Source: Trichostrongylus colubriformis (taxonomy: Eukaryota > Nematoda > Chromadorea > Rhabditida > Trichostrongylidae). From it: 64,000 nt of DNA. Shown piece after piece: positions 21,401 through 33,129 of the stretch. The notes below the pieces were generated by a model that searched no databases, was not told the origin of the DNA, and worked only from the letters and a program-made list of their open reading frames with translations. The position numbers and the translations under genes were made by a program. Numbering within the stretch: position 1 is the first letter of the stretch; every line of letters begins with the position of its first letter. The DNA is taken from the NCBI GenBank assembly GCA_963978905.1, contig OZ022257.1:33369685-33433684 (forward strand). Direction: 5' to 3'.

Positions 21401-24400
21401 CGTAGATTTGGAAAATATATTAAACATGAAAATGCGAAGATGGACTGAAATTACACAAACACGAATAGGAAAACTGTTGATCAAGGATGTAAAAATCATT
21501 CACCGTGAGGGTTTCATTTCTTATTTATTAGTACCTTCCTGTTCTCCAGATGTCTTCGTCTCGAATGAGTGAAAACTATTTTGCCTCCTAATTACTATAC
21601 GCAGATTGCTCAATGTGTCACGGTGTTAGCACGTCACACCGGTGCCCACTATTTAAGAACTGCTCACTAATGTTAATGAAGAATGGAAGCTCAAATATGT
21701 GGCAACACCGCGAGGTATTGGCTTAATCTGCGTAGAAGGTCAATTAGCGTTCACTTAATTAGGACAACATTCCGTTGTTATTGCGTGAAAGACAAAACGT
21801 AGCTTTCGTCGTGGTTTACCGGAGATGAAGGTGGTCTTGTGTCAGCCACCGCCGTCCCACGCACCCGTAAGGACTGGAGAACCAGGCTGGCCAGCAGGGA
21901 CGCGGTTGCATCGCGGTCGCGCTGACTTCAGTCTTCTCAGCGAAGTTCTTCGTTACAGTTTCTTCGCACTCAAACCCACCCCGACCACCCAGTTTGCTCA
22001 GTTGGCCAATGAGGGAGCTCATGGGTGGCGTCGGATTGGATTCGACCAGGTGTAGCGCCGTGATAACACACCGGGGTGGCGCGAAAAAGGCACATTTTAA
22101 CTAGTTACCCAAGGATCTACTGTTCCAAGAAGGAAAGTCGAGCCATCTGATTATCACGAGACGCGTCTTTAGAGATGATTCACTGAAAAATGATGTTTGT
22201 GCGGAAACATGGACGAGCAACAATTGGACAAGAGAATGAAGGCCCGAAAAAGTCAAAGTCTTACCTGGGTGAAAAAAAAGAACTTCACAGCTCACCGAGA
22301 AGCTGATGAGAACTCGTTGCATCGAGACGAATCCAAAGCTCCCAATATTTCTTTCTCACTTTATCCACTTCAGATGAAGTTATTACGGTGCAGCGGTTTG
22401 CATCGATTAAACCGTCGCCAGGTGGTTGAGCATTCTGTGAGAGCGTGTTTGAGCATTACGTGAGAGCTCAAAAGGCTCTCACAGGATGCTCAAACTTCGC
22501 TGTAGGTATAAGCACTAACTGTAGTGTTTTCAGCCGGCGGCACGAAAATGGTTATTTCTTCAGATGAGTTTGTCACCACGTTTTCCAATGCCTCCTTCAA
22601 GTCTCGATTGTGGACATCCAGGTGTTCTTTCCACGACAGCACTTAACCATATGTTTTCGGACGTAGGTGCATGATGCGCTGAAGAATGAAGAACCCACGT
22701 TCATCGTTGAAGACCACATCGTCGATGAGGTGGACGACGCCATTTTTCGCGAATATGTTGCTGATCATCAGTCGTGCCCTTCCGATGTGGACCACTCGCT
22801 CTCCTCCTTTATTCTAAAAGATCCATACTGTTTTAGCCGGCTTGAAGAGTCCCAAAGTGCAGAGTGGGCGGTTGTGAAAAGGGCTAAGAAAATAGTCGTT
22901 TCTGAAGGCCTGTACCATTAAGACGACTAACGTATTTCGTTTATGCGTTAATTCTCTCATTCTGCTCTGTCATTCGCGTAAGGATTTTTCGAAAAACAGT
23001 AATATAGAGAATCATCTTAGCCAGTTCTTAGAGAATACTTCTGTTCATAAACTTTGCAAACCCAAAGGATGTCTTGCCCACTGACTACTTTGCCTTGGAA
23101 TTGGTTGGCTTTCACCACGAAATTCGTACAGTTACCTCGCACCAAATGAATACACCTCTTCCAGAAAATTCTAAAAAGCTTGCTTGAAAAATTTATTATA
23201 TTAAACAGCCTATATTATACAGCCATATTTTATTATATTATATCATTTTATTATATTATACAGTATAATTTACAGCCGTTCAGAACTCTTTCAAGAAAGA
23301 CCAATGAGCGATTTGATGTACAAAAAACCCATTGCGTTGACAGCATCGGTAAGCAACAGATAACAGATGCTGAACTTGTTTTTCGCTTGGGTCGAAGACA
23401 TACCCTAATTTTGACAGATTACCGTATGACTTATTTCTTCGGAAGCGTCCCAAAATTTGATTTTTGTGCCCGCATCTTCTTCAAAACGCCCTCGACAACA
23501 AGAACACTGAAGGCAAGTTCCACCGAACAGGTCTGTGCAATGTCTTCAAGTTCTGCGTGCTCCACCACAGCAAAACTGATTACTGAGCCCTGCTTAGTAA
23601 TGTCCATGAACACACTCCTTGATTACCTGTTTTCGATCGCTTGCTGTGCAATGTTTTCGCTTGTTCAAAGAAATGTCGGTTGATTGCCTGCCATAATCAC
23701 CATGCCCCTCCTCTCTCCAGCTTGACCACACAACAGCTTTGAACTATACTACTGAAACAGCGAGCCGAGGAGAAGAAGCGTTCAGAAGGGCTAAAAGACC
23801 ACTATTGTGTGCTTAAGGTGACCTTCTAATAGGATCAAGCACCGCTGGGGTGTTACATACAACGTCACCTTTCGCCTCTAATCAGGGGAGGGTCTTAAGT
23901 TCCCATGTAGCTTTCTATGGAGACCCAGATGTATCCATAGAGTTTAGAACGCTGCTTACAAATGTGAAAATCAAAACAGCAAAACGCCTCTGGGAAGCGA
24001 GTTGGAAGGGATCAAAGATTGCGATGATTCAGCACCACACTACTCTGCTTTACGTGAATCACCAACGGTTTGCGGTGGGCCTAGCACTGGAGGCAAATAC
24101 AGTAAACATCGCTGAAGCAAGCTCGCCATCGACTACTGTTAATACCCACGCTGTTAATCCAGCTGATGAGCCATGTCAAGCAAAGTAAAGCAAAGTAGCG
24201 GGCTGCATGCAAACTTCACCCCTTCTAACTTGCTTTCTAGGGTCGTTTTATAGTTGTGGTATTCATAATGATAATTAGCATTCGAATATCTATCCAGGTC
24301 TCCGTTTAAAGACACCAGGAGGGGATAATTTTGGCTACGGTAACAGACGTAGTGTGGACGAGCTTGAGTGGCCGCCATTGCACAAACCCGCCAATTTGAC

Positions 24401-27400
24401 GCCTTGGCATGGTGCCAAAAGAAGATGGTTCTAATATAGATTTGTTTTTTTCCTTTTAGTTTTTACTTTGTTCTTTCTTATATTGTTTCTAGATGTACTT
24501 ACGGGTCAAATAAGTCGGGATGGGGGGGGGGAGACGCAAAATTTTCACCCACGTCAAAGCTTCTTTCCCTTCCTAGGGTTAGGCTGAAGCAGATGAGACC
24601 TATGCTTTGACAGATGCTTTTTAATGTGGGAAGAGGGGATATCAATTTTAGCCTATGCCTAGTAAGGGAAGGGAGCTTCGACGTCGACGCAAAGTTGCGT
24701 CTCCCCCCGACTTTATTTGACCCTTCTGAGATTTTCAGGTATAGAATGCACAATTGAGAAGATCCATAAGTTAACAAGTAAAATATGTCACTAGAAAACA
24801 GTAAAGAGGAAATAATTCAAAAATAAGGTTACATCAGGCCGAAGACAAGCTTTCAAATGAACGCAGCGTGGCTCGGCCACGGAAGCTTGCAGTTCGGACG
24901 GAAGCGTGCCCTGGGGGCTAATAGCGCCCTGTGGCGCGTTTTTCAACGCCGGTTTCGTTACACATTGTATCTACCGAACCCATATGTTTGTTTTCAGACG
25001 CCATTGTTTTCGTAAACGTTATTCCGCCCTTACCCAGCTCCCGGTGCCTTTAAAATTACATGAAAAGGTGAAACCCTTCTCTGGTATATTCCATTTCGGA
25101 GCGCCTAAGGCGTGGCTTACGGACATGGGTGAAGGGCGAGAGTGAGAGTGCGTGGCAAGGGTGAATGGCGGAGTGATAGAGCTTGATACACTTTCATCCA
25201 AGGCCGTAGGTCACGCCAAATCAAGGGCTCCGAAATGGACTGTAGGCGATTGGTCAACCATGCTTAAAGACACCACTGCCCACAAACCATACAAACCCCT
25301 TTAGAAATCCTCAGCCAACACTGAACTGTGTGTCGACGTTATTGCTTGTGACAGCAAATTTCCATTAGAAAAGACCTAATTATCGGCTTGAGGCTGTTCA
25401 TAGATTCCAGTAGTAGCAGAGAACAAGAGAACCACAATCAGTGGTGTTACCGCCAACTTATTCCTTTTAGGTATACAATTAAATTTTCAGTTCGTAGACC
25501 GTGGTATCAATCGCAGTAGATCCGTAGTAAAAATGGCCATCTGTTCAACCGAACACTTCACGCAGATGGTAGTGAAATCCCGTGTGGTTGTTTCACGTAC
25601 AAATTTCTGGCTTACTTGAGTCCGAACTTCTAGTTCGCTTCCGGTCAGCGACTTCAGTGGTCGTTCATAAAGATCGTGAGAACAGAAAGACCCATTGACC
25701 ACATGGCTCCAGGCAAAATCTGGAATACGTAGTAGTTACTCAAAAGAAATGCCCAATTGTCAGCAACGGGTGCGTATCGTCAGCACGCTTATATTTTAAG
25801 TGTAGAACTCGGGATCAGCTACATACGACCCTCCTGCTCGCTACTGAAACCGCGGTCCGAAATCCGTCCTACGCTCCATCCAGCGGGACTTTAGACGATA
25901 ATCTTATTGTAAGGCTTTATGTTAATGTCACTTGCTATGCATTTTGAGCGTTAAATCCGATAAAAGTCGTAGACTACTATAATTAATAATATACAATAGG
26001 ATCGTAAAAAGCCATTTTGAAAGTTCACAAGTTTCAAGCGTATCAGTGTTTAGTGTCGGTGTTGTAATTGGCTCTTGTGACTTCCTTCACTGTAGTGGCA
26101 ACGTTGGCACCCTCCTTTACGATTCATTCAAGGGCAGCTTTTCAGCTTTCGCCAGATGCTCCTGTGACCTTATCTGAAAATTGCGAACTTCCCATCTCGT
26201 GTCGCCGTGTCAGAAGCGGTCAGCAGTGGCAGCTATACCTAGTCCGATTCAGAAGTGAATTTAGTGTGATGCGCGCTGATATGCAAGGAATTCCCGGACC
26301 CAATCTTTGGAATTCTTAATGCCTCCTATCATTGTCACTACGCTCAGCTCACCTGTTGCACATCCAGTACCCTGCTTTATATCTTTCAAGAGTGAACTAG
26401 AAAGTGAAGATAGAGCCTTGTCTGATGGGGCGAATACGGTAAACGACCCATTCGATGACAGTTTATCGCGAAGATCATCAGAGAGTACTGAAAAATGGTT
26501 ACATGGAAAGCTCAAGGTTGCTTGAGTCGATTCATATAAACCTACAAGAAACGAAAGTGGCCAGGCGATCATCATCTACCATTGCTGAGAGAACCGTCTC
26601 TGCAGCTGGCTGCAAATCACCGTTGACAATGTACACAATGCCGTTGTCGCTATAGTAAGAGCTGGTGTCGAGTGGAAGACAGTTTATGTAGGTGTTCTGA
26701 ACGGTCAGCAAAAATCCTCAGCGAATTTCAAGGCGGTAACCAAAGACTCACACTGGATCCAAATGCGTCCTCTGACTGGGAAACCACAAGATCGCCTCCA
26801 GATGCCGTCTTTAACACATCTCCGTCTGTCCAGTCGTAGCTACGGTAAGTACGGGGAATAATGCGGTTCAGCACATATGACTTCGGATCTTCCGGCTGCA
26901 AGGAGAAGAAAATGCGGAAATAATTTTCATAACAAAATAAGTAAGTCCATGTATGTGCAGGAGGGTTCGATGAGGCGTAACAACTCGATTCTTGGCTTTG
27001 ATTTCACGCACCCTGCGCCAAATCTAGGAAAGGCTAAGAAAGCATGGGGACACAAATTGCGCAAATAACTATGAAAACCGAGAAGGCTGGAAAGCCACTT
27101 GGTCTCAGTAGCCGGCCACTGCACCAGCATCGAAGGTGGTAGTACAGGCGTTTGCACATTCACAATTATCATGTAGTTGTTCTTGAAAATCTTATTACAC
27201 TCTGTCGCCCCTGATAGCCATTGAGAGATGCCTCCTGAGTTTGATAGGAAAGGACATTTCATTATTGTGCCCTCTCCGACCATCCAAAGGCCTTAAGGCC
27301 ATAGGCCTTAGAGAATATTACCTCGCTCTAACTAACATATGTAGGTATGCCCTGCGCTGTGGACAGATATGTCCTTCTGCATCTATCCACAACGCCCCTT

Positions 27401-30349
27401 ATCGAGACACGACGGGTGTACCCTTATGTCAGGATTTCGCACCGCGATATGTCGCAATCGAAGCAATGCGGACGAGCTAAAGACGCCATGTTATTGGGTC
27501 CCGAAGCGATCACAAGTCAGCTGCGTATCACCCCCTACCACAAACGTGTAATCGTTCTAATACCCAACTACCGCGGCGCGCATAGCTCGCACACACTGCG
27601 TCGCACGCCGCTCGTCGTTGTGCGAAATCCTGACATGAGGGTACACACCCAGACACGACAGGTAGTCACTGGGGCCCAGAGGCGGCACTCCGGGACAAGA
27701 AGAAGAATCATACACGGTCAGCAGACCACGCATTCTCTCCATACGCCCCACTTCCCCCTCCTTTGTGCGTTTTGTCGCCGCCTTCGTATTAGTAGCGAAT
27801 ATTTAAGGTAGCAATTAGAGCTCAACCTTAATAATTTAAGCGGCTTCATAAGGTTTTTTATCAACTAGTCATTCAAAACATCTACTTTTGTTTTTGCACG
27901 ACGCAACGACCAACCTGAGGCTCTTGCGAGGTGTCTTTGAACAGTCTGAAAGTCTTCTGTGAAGAGAGAGAGGCTGAGTCAAAAATTACACCTTGCAAGG
28001 TGCTGCATGAACCGAATATGCAACCTTTTTATACGCCATCATGCACCATCACAACACTACACACGCTCGAACCCACTATTACCACTCTCTTTTAGCTACA
28101 CTGACCAATAATGGCCCAAGTGGACGCGGTCACATTGGTTATTAGCGGGTATAACGCCGTGAGGCCGCATCATGGAGCGCAGGAGAAGTTGCGACCTGCA
28201 TATTTTTACGCGGACCTACTGCTCCAAGGAAGTGAGCCGACCGATTTGAATCGCAATTTGTGCCTCAAAACTTCACCGTTGACGCGCAGTTACGCTTGCA
28301 TTCAATGAGAGTTAAGTTATTACCTTGCCTTCGTTATCTGGACTAACGATGACGGTGACGTTGGCACTGCTCAACTTGTCTGTGACCTTGGCCTCCTTTG
28401 CTAGAGACCACAGCGAGGAATTGAGTTGGGTGAGGACCTCCTCCATGGGTAGAACTGTCAACTCTGAATGAATTTTCAAAATACTCGAGCCATTTTGTAT
28501 TCTACTCGTATGAAAAAAATCTCAGTATTCTGTCGTGGGCGGCCTGTTTGCAAGTAATCGCATGTAGAGTTGGATTTTTTTACTCGTGGAAGCCGATATG
28601 AGAGGGCAAGACCGTTTATTTCGTCATGACCTCCATAATGAAAAGACATGATACTAAGGCAGTGTTCATAGTTCACGATTCAGGCGATCACGCGATCAGG
28701 CGGAAGGAAAAAGATACATATTGATTGGGTGATTCAGGCGATCACGCGATTGCGTAAAGCACGCGATCGCGTGGATCACGCGATCAGGCGGAAAAGAAAA
28801 GATATATATTGATTACGTGATTCAGGCGATCACGCGATCGCGTGATCGCCTGAATCGTGAACTATGAACACTGCCTAATCCATCGGTCAATAAAACTAGT
28901 TTCTCTTACTTATTAAGCCTTCTCCTGTCTGACCTAAATCGTAACATGTGATATTACCGTGTCTTTAAACCTCCCGGAGCAACTACAACGCTTGCTTCGA
29001 AAGGAAAACAAACTTGAAGAAATCGGGAAGGAAAATTTTGGTTTGCGATGAACACCGATTACAGCGATTTACCAGTGAAGAAAAGTTTTACAGAGATAAC
29101 TATCAATAACATTAGCAAAAGAAAAAGCCATCGAAAAGAAGGGGAGAGTCATAAAAAAAATTCTCGATGACTTAAAGTTTTCACCTATCACAGTGAACAC
29201 TTGCAGTCGTTAAGTTTTCCGCAAGTGCACACATCACCTACTGCCAAGAGGTCGGATGAGAATTCTTAGGATTTTTTCACGTTACCATATTTTTTTCTTA
29301 CTCATTCTCTATTGTTTCACTTACTGGTTGCTGTTTGTTGTTTCACTTATTTAGCACCATCATGGATGAAATCAAAACTGCTCTAGCTGACATCAAATGA
29401 CATGAGCGTCCGCCTTTTCTGCCCGTCGTCAGCAGAGAACTCGGCCACTGGAACGTTCAACTGGAGCTGAAGCGCGCTAGGATGGCAGCAGCATCCGAAA
29501 CACGCGTTTTCCAACGCTAGTTTCGCAATACATTATTTCTCCAGAGCTCGCACATTCCTTCACAAAGAGTGAATTTCTAATGAGCTCTCCTTCCTTGCCC
29601 TTCTTCTTGTGACTTCAAGAAAACACGTGCACCGTAACAAGTTCTTATTTAGGGTCAGCAGCAGGCTCAGTTTTTGCACCTACAATCCATTTCGGAACGC
29701 CTGGCAGGGTGTGGCCCACGGACATGGATGAATGTGTATCGAACTATCTCACCCCGCCACACACTCTGACTCTCGCCACGTACTCTCACTCTCGCCACTC
29801 ACCCAAGTCCGTAGGCCACGCCCTGCCAGGCCTCGGGAAATGGGCTGTACAGGCCCTAAGCATAGATAGCCATTCTCCCCTTAGCGGCTACTGTAGCCCC
29901 CTGAATCAATACCAGTACTGAACTATGGAGCTGCGGTCCTTTTAGACAGGGTTTGAAGGCCGATATCCAGACATATATCTTACAGAATTCACTACTAAAC
30001 AGTTCAGCGATTCCTTCACCGTTTTGAAAACTGTAGTGTGTCAATTTTGTTTTGTCGCGCTTCGTATCAACTCGATTGAGGCAACAAACCTATGGGACAT
30101 CCGTACTTGGAGATATCTCTTGTATCGTATCCTTCACAGCATTCCTCAACTCGTACGGTTTCGGTTGTTCCCTGAAGTAAAGAGCCGTTCTTCTTTCTTT
30201 TGGAGTCGGAAATGCAGCAAACCTTTGAATCCGTCCTGCTATCAGTGCACTTCCTCGCATTGCGGAACCGTTTGCAGCTCTTTTCCGACTTCATCATGCC
30301 TTCATCTGATGGAATTTTCTTTGTGCTTTCCCGTGTGCAGATGTGTGGC
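18420..30349 (-). CDS. Periostin/TGFBI-like EMI plus four-FAS1 protein
   Basis: Twelve phase-compatible exons on the minus strand: 30090-30349, 28324-28463, 26752-26895, 26546-26696, 26353-26487, 25616-25719, 22520-22813, 20625-20720, 20361-20510, 18971-19041, 18747-18904 and 18420-18727, about 660 codons. The first exon is an EMI domain (PHICTRES, a Cys-rich middle, VEECCEGYDTRDISKYGCPI). Four FAS1 repeats follow. Key blocks are NVTVIVSPDN and DNGIVYIVNGDLQP (FAS1-1); GSFTVFAPSDKAL, SHVVNGSF and IFAKNGVVHLIDDVV (FAS1-2); ITIFVPPAEN, FAKNHIVIGDL and CRSVLQFIEK (FAS1-3); LLTAFIPSDDAFS and IDGARVQVLVAHFS (FAS1-4). EMI followed by four FAS1 is the periostin/TGFBI layout, suggesting a secreted matrix or adhesion protein. 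The signal-peptide exon, which should end in GG, was not found. Two junctions are odd: a 19-nt gap at 18728-18746 and an in-frame TAA in the exon at 22520-22813; see findings. Introns are full of MITEs. Confidence 0.85.
19230..19470. repeat. Foldback repeat fragment (GTTACCCATGGATC family)
   Basis: Contains GGTGCACCCCTG, CTATCACGGCGCTGCACCC and AGTTACCCATGGATCTA, all present in the more complete copy at 40967-41245 and in part at 22030-22150. It lies in an intron of the FAS1 gene. It seems a truncated or diverged copy. Confidence 0.5.
19780..20060. repeat. Inverted dispersed repeat (pairs with 24210-24440)
   Basis: GGCACCATGCCACGGCGTCA, TTGTGCAATGGCAGCCAC and CACTACGTCTGTT recur inverted at 24340-24420. 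The copies are about 4.3 kb apart in opposite orientation, within the same host gene. Family unknown. Confidence 0.6.
22030..22150. repeat. Foldback repeat fragment (GTTACCC family)
   Basis: GTAGCGCCGTGATAACACAC, GCGAAAAAGGCACA and TAGTTACCCAAGGATCTACT match one arm of the element at 40967-41245. Only one arm is clear. Confidence 0.5.
23175..23280. repeat. AT-rich low-complexity tract
   Basis: Repeated TTATTATATTATA-type units make this roughly 100-bp stretch almost pure A/T. It is in an intron of the FAS1 gene and codes for nothing recognisable. Confidence 0.7.
24210..24440. repeat. Inverted dispersed repeat (pairs with 19780-20060)
   Basis: Contains AACAGACGTAGTGTGGACGA and GTGGCCGCCATTGCACAA, then TTTGACGCCTTGGCATGGTG, the inverse of segments at 19930-20020. 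Confidence 0.6.
24503..24727. mobile_element. MITE with GGGTCAAATAA ends
   Basis: Inverted ends GGGTCAAATAAGTCGGG (followed by a G tract and GAGACGCAA) and the inverse ending in CGACTTTATTTGACCC. The arms stay similar for about 80 bp (CCCTTCCTAGGGTTAGGCT against its inverse). I found no target-site duplication, so the superfamily is unassigned. It lies in the FAS1-gene intron between 25616 and 22813. Confidence 0.7.
25085..25245. mobile_element. Foldback MITE, family copy 2
   Basis: Starts TATTCCATTTCGGAGCGCCT, contains GGCGAGAGTGAGAGTGCGTG and ends in the inverse GGGCTCCGAAATGGACTGTA. Same family and centre as 9236-9402. Intronic in the FAS1 gene. Confidence 0.8.
27414..27650. mobile_element. 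Mutator-type MITE with exact 9-bp TSD
   Basis: Ends GGGTGTACCCTTATGTCAGG and the inverse ATGAGGGTACACACCC are flanked on both sides by AGACACGAC (27405-27413 and 27651-27659). A GGG start, long inverted ends and a 9-bp duplication are the hallmarks of Mutator-like elements. The 237-bp body is non-coding. It is closely related to 41743-41982, which sits in a different 9-bp duplication. It is intronic in the FAS1 gene. Confidence 0.85.
28658..28875. mobile_element. PIF/Harbinger-type MITE
   Basis: Inverted ends GGCAGTGTTCATAGTTCACG are flanked by TAA on both sides (28655-28657 and 28876-28878). A GGC start plus a TWA 3-bp duplication fits PIF/Harbinger. The body repeats GCGATCACGCGATC several times, so it can fold at several registers. 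Length 218 bp, non-coding, intronic in the FAS1 gene. Confidence 0.85.
29681..29851. mobile_element. Foldback MITE, family copy 3
   Basis: Starts TACAATCCATTTCGGAACGC, contains CTCTCGCCACTCACCCAAGT and ends GGGAAATGGGCTGTA. The centre is inverted relative to copies 1 and 2. Intronic in the FAS1 gene between 30090 and 28463. Confidence 0.8.
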
Positions 30350-30619
30350 CTGCATTGTTTCATTTTTGAAGCAGCCTTTGCCGATTCTCTCAGTCACCTA
30401 CCCATCTAACCGTGACGCTTGCATGAAACCACTACCGATCGTGTCAAAGAGGTTGAAAAGCTGATCGGTAACGGCTTGCTTCGACTCGCTTATTCTCTTC
30501 GGAGCGATGACTACAGCCCTATCTCGACCACGGAGTTGGTTCGGTATGTCACTCGGTGATACCTTAAATAATTACTGAATAGTGCAGATATATAGGACAT
30601 CCGAATGGGTAGGGCTACT

Positions 30620-30890
30620 CATGACAGAAGATCGCAGGGCCGCCCGCGGCGAGCGGCGCGGCGGGTGCGAGTGACAGTGGCAGAGCATGGCAGCCTTCAA
30701 GCGAGGCCTTGTGGCATGGGTGGAGGAGGCAGGGTGGCATGGGTGAAGGAGGTGGTGTGACATGGGTGGAAGTCAAAGGTGACGCACCTACGCTCTGTCG
30801 GGCTCGTCGGGCTCCCAAGGGCAATCGCTTCGGCAAGTCGTACTGGTGGCGCCGCGAGTGCGACGCCGCGAAGCAATTTCCTGTCGTAAG
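30620..30890. repeat. GC-rich stretch with short tandem repeats
   Basis: The sequence turns GC-rich, with imperfect tandem GGCATGGGTGRAGGAGG-like units at 30710-30775. Proline- and histidine-rich open frames on both strands reflect this composition. No domain, and no splice sites consistent with the neighbouring gene. Confidence 0.5.
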
Positions 30891-30899
30891 TAGCCCCAC

Positions 30900-32195
30900 C
30901 CCATACATCAATAGAAAAAAGTAGTGATTGTTTTTGCCTATCAAAGCACCGGAAGGGAGAGATTACGGCTTACGGTGAACGTCTGCACTGTTCAGACTGC
31001 CGCGATTCCCACGATGCTTGACATTATGTCAAGCATAATTTGTCCAGGTCGTAATTTCTTATCCGCTTCAAGTGCTTTATTCGACTTTTTTTTTATTACA
31101 AACACGTTTTTATTCTTACTCTTTCGCCTATTCTCCCTTTTCCACTTGTTTGTCCACATTATATACACTTTTCAGAAACATTTTGCAAAAAGAGCTTTTC
31201 AATAAGTTTTGGTGGCTGTATCATTTTGCAAACACAGAAAATACATATACATATGTGTATCAGAGGAACTTGAATTTCTGAGGACGATTTCTTCAAAGTG
31301 CTGAGTATCATCGAAGACAAAAAGTTTTGGTTGGTTAAGGGCTTCGCATCGTCATTTAAGCTTTTCATAACTAGGATATACAAGTGTCTTTCGCCGATGA
31401 AATCATTGGAAAATTCGATCGAAACGGGTTGTCCTGCCTGATATTTACGAGGTCACCAATGATCTATATTTCACTGAAGTTCGTTCTGGACCTTTGGGTG
31501 AATTACGACAACCTTCGGAACGAAAGTAGATAAAACTCACATGTGAGGCTCGATCGCCGACTATTCCCATCAGGCTTCCAAACAGAGAAGATGTCTGAAA
31601 TTTGAAGACAGTGGTAGGGATAATGTGGGTAATGAGAACCCCTAAACTGATTCACGCAAATGAAACCTAGGAGTCTGAGAAGGCTATATGTGACGAAATT
31701 TCCGATTAGAAAGTGTGCACCCGGGCTGCATAAGAACCGTCTTCTTCAACAGCTGCCACTTGTTTTATCCCAGCCCGCCCCTTTATTCGGCTCGACTCGG
31801 CCCTTTTGAGAGTGAACGGCGGGAAAAATGTCTTATTTCTCGGGTTTTTGACCGTTTCATTCCAATTTTCTTCTTTTTACCATTATTATCACGTCGACCT
31901 TTATATTTCATGTTCTTTAATGTTTAGCCTGACTTGCCCTTATCACTGCCTCTGAAGTAGACTGTAAGGAAAAGCAGGTGACGCAAAGAAATCGAAAAGT
32001 ACCTGAAGGCCCTTATCGTAATGGTGCCTTTACGAATAACATTGAGCCTACGAAAGAGCTGAGCTTATTGACTTTTCATTACTTAATGGTAATTTCGAAA
32101 TGTTCAAGAATGGTAAGCTTTGTAAGTGAACTTTAGGAGTTCCAGGCGAAGGGGTGTGGTGCAACTCTCATGGAAGACGTGGTATGTATTGGGTG
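30900..32195. other. No complete gene; possible exon at 31558-31611
   Basis: The missing 5' exon of the FAS1 gene may lie here. A minus-strand segment near 31558-31611 is bounded by CAAATTTCAG and GTGAGT and reads TSSLFGSLMGIVGDRASH, but its phase does not fit the EMI exon, so I do not include it. 31830-31870 resembles the inverse of 43200-43235, a dispersed repeat. Confidence 0.35.
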
Positions 32196-32202
32196 TATTG
32201 TA

Positions 32203-33123
32203 TTGGTTATTCCATAAGTAATGCGGCTTCTTTCAAATAAAACTTTTTCGTGTGGAATTACAAGCGTGTACAGCAAGTTATATATCATTCAGAAGAGAAT
32301 ATTCTGCTCTACAGAATGGCGTGCCTAGTTACTCTGCCCTTCTTGATGAGACCGATTTTCAAGCTGACAAAATGGTTGGTCTTGTCGAAATAATTGTGGT
32401 TTCCCGAAAAGTAGCACCATTCATTCTCCAAATTTGGTTTTTCCGTCACAGCTCGGTGATTTTTGACATTTTCGTCGAATCAGGTCAAGAAAGTTTTCTC
32501 AATCAATCCGCTAAAATAGCAGTGAAACGTTAAGAAGAGATAGTGGTCAGGGAGTGGAAATCATCATTGGCCGGATTCATTAACTTTCTGTTGAAAAAAT
32601 AAACTGTAAAATAATGTCAACTGGACCATTTAAAATTCATTCAGAATCACAGCCGGAACAAAATCAAAACATGTTTTAGATAGAACAGAAAAAATCTTTG
32701 CGAATGGTCCAAAGCAATGCTAAACAAGGAATTTGCAAGGAAAATTATCATTTCCAGTTGACGTGAGTGCTTTCGGGTAAAGGAATTTAGAAAAGACCGA
32801 CGCGACTTCCAGATGGACCAAGTATTGGAACTCGCAGAAGAGGTCGGGGCTTAGTACGAAAAACATGATTGATTGATTCTCCCAATGTTTTCTAAGGTGA
32901 AATATGGTGTTTAAATTAAATGTCGGTTCGGTCACTTTTTGTTAGGTGGACATACCCCTTCAACCGCCTGAATATCGGCCCCATTCTGACAAATTCAAAA
33001 ACTGAACATCGCTTCTTATAGAGCCGAAAACTTACTTTCTAACGATATATGAAGGACTGTACAAATTTGTAATCATATAGGGAAATTTGGTTCGCAAAAG
33101 CGACATTTTATGGAATGACCCAA
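32203..33123. mobile_element. mariner-type element with long TIRs
   Basis: Left end TTGGTTATTCCATAAGTAAT and right end TTATGGAATGACCCAA form terminal inverted repeats next to a TA on the left. Inverted similarity extends about 200 bp inward (GTGTACAGCAAGTTATATAT against the inverse of 33040-33070). It shares ends and interior (ATTGATT..GGT.GGTCA) with 1150-2181. No transposase is left, so it is non-autonomous. Confidence 0.6.
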
Positions 33124-33129
33124 TGGTTC

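Noticed and set aside
26142..26173. Short alternative terminal exon for the FAS1 gene (DKVTGASGES then stop)
   Set aside because: Acceptor and phase fit, but joining to 25616-25719 instead restores the conserved SHVVNGSF block of FAS1-2, so this is more likely a chance match.
31558..31611. Candidate exon TSSLFGSLMGIVGDRASH as the 5' exon of the FAS1 gene
   Set aside because: Splice-like borders are good, but the phase is incompatible with the EMI exon, which needs two leftover bases.
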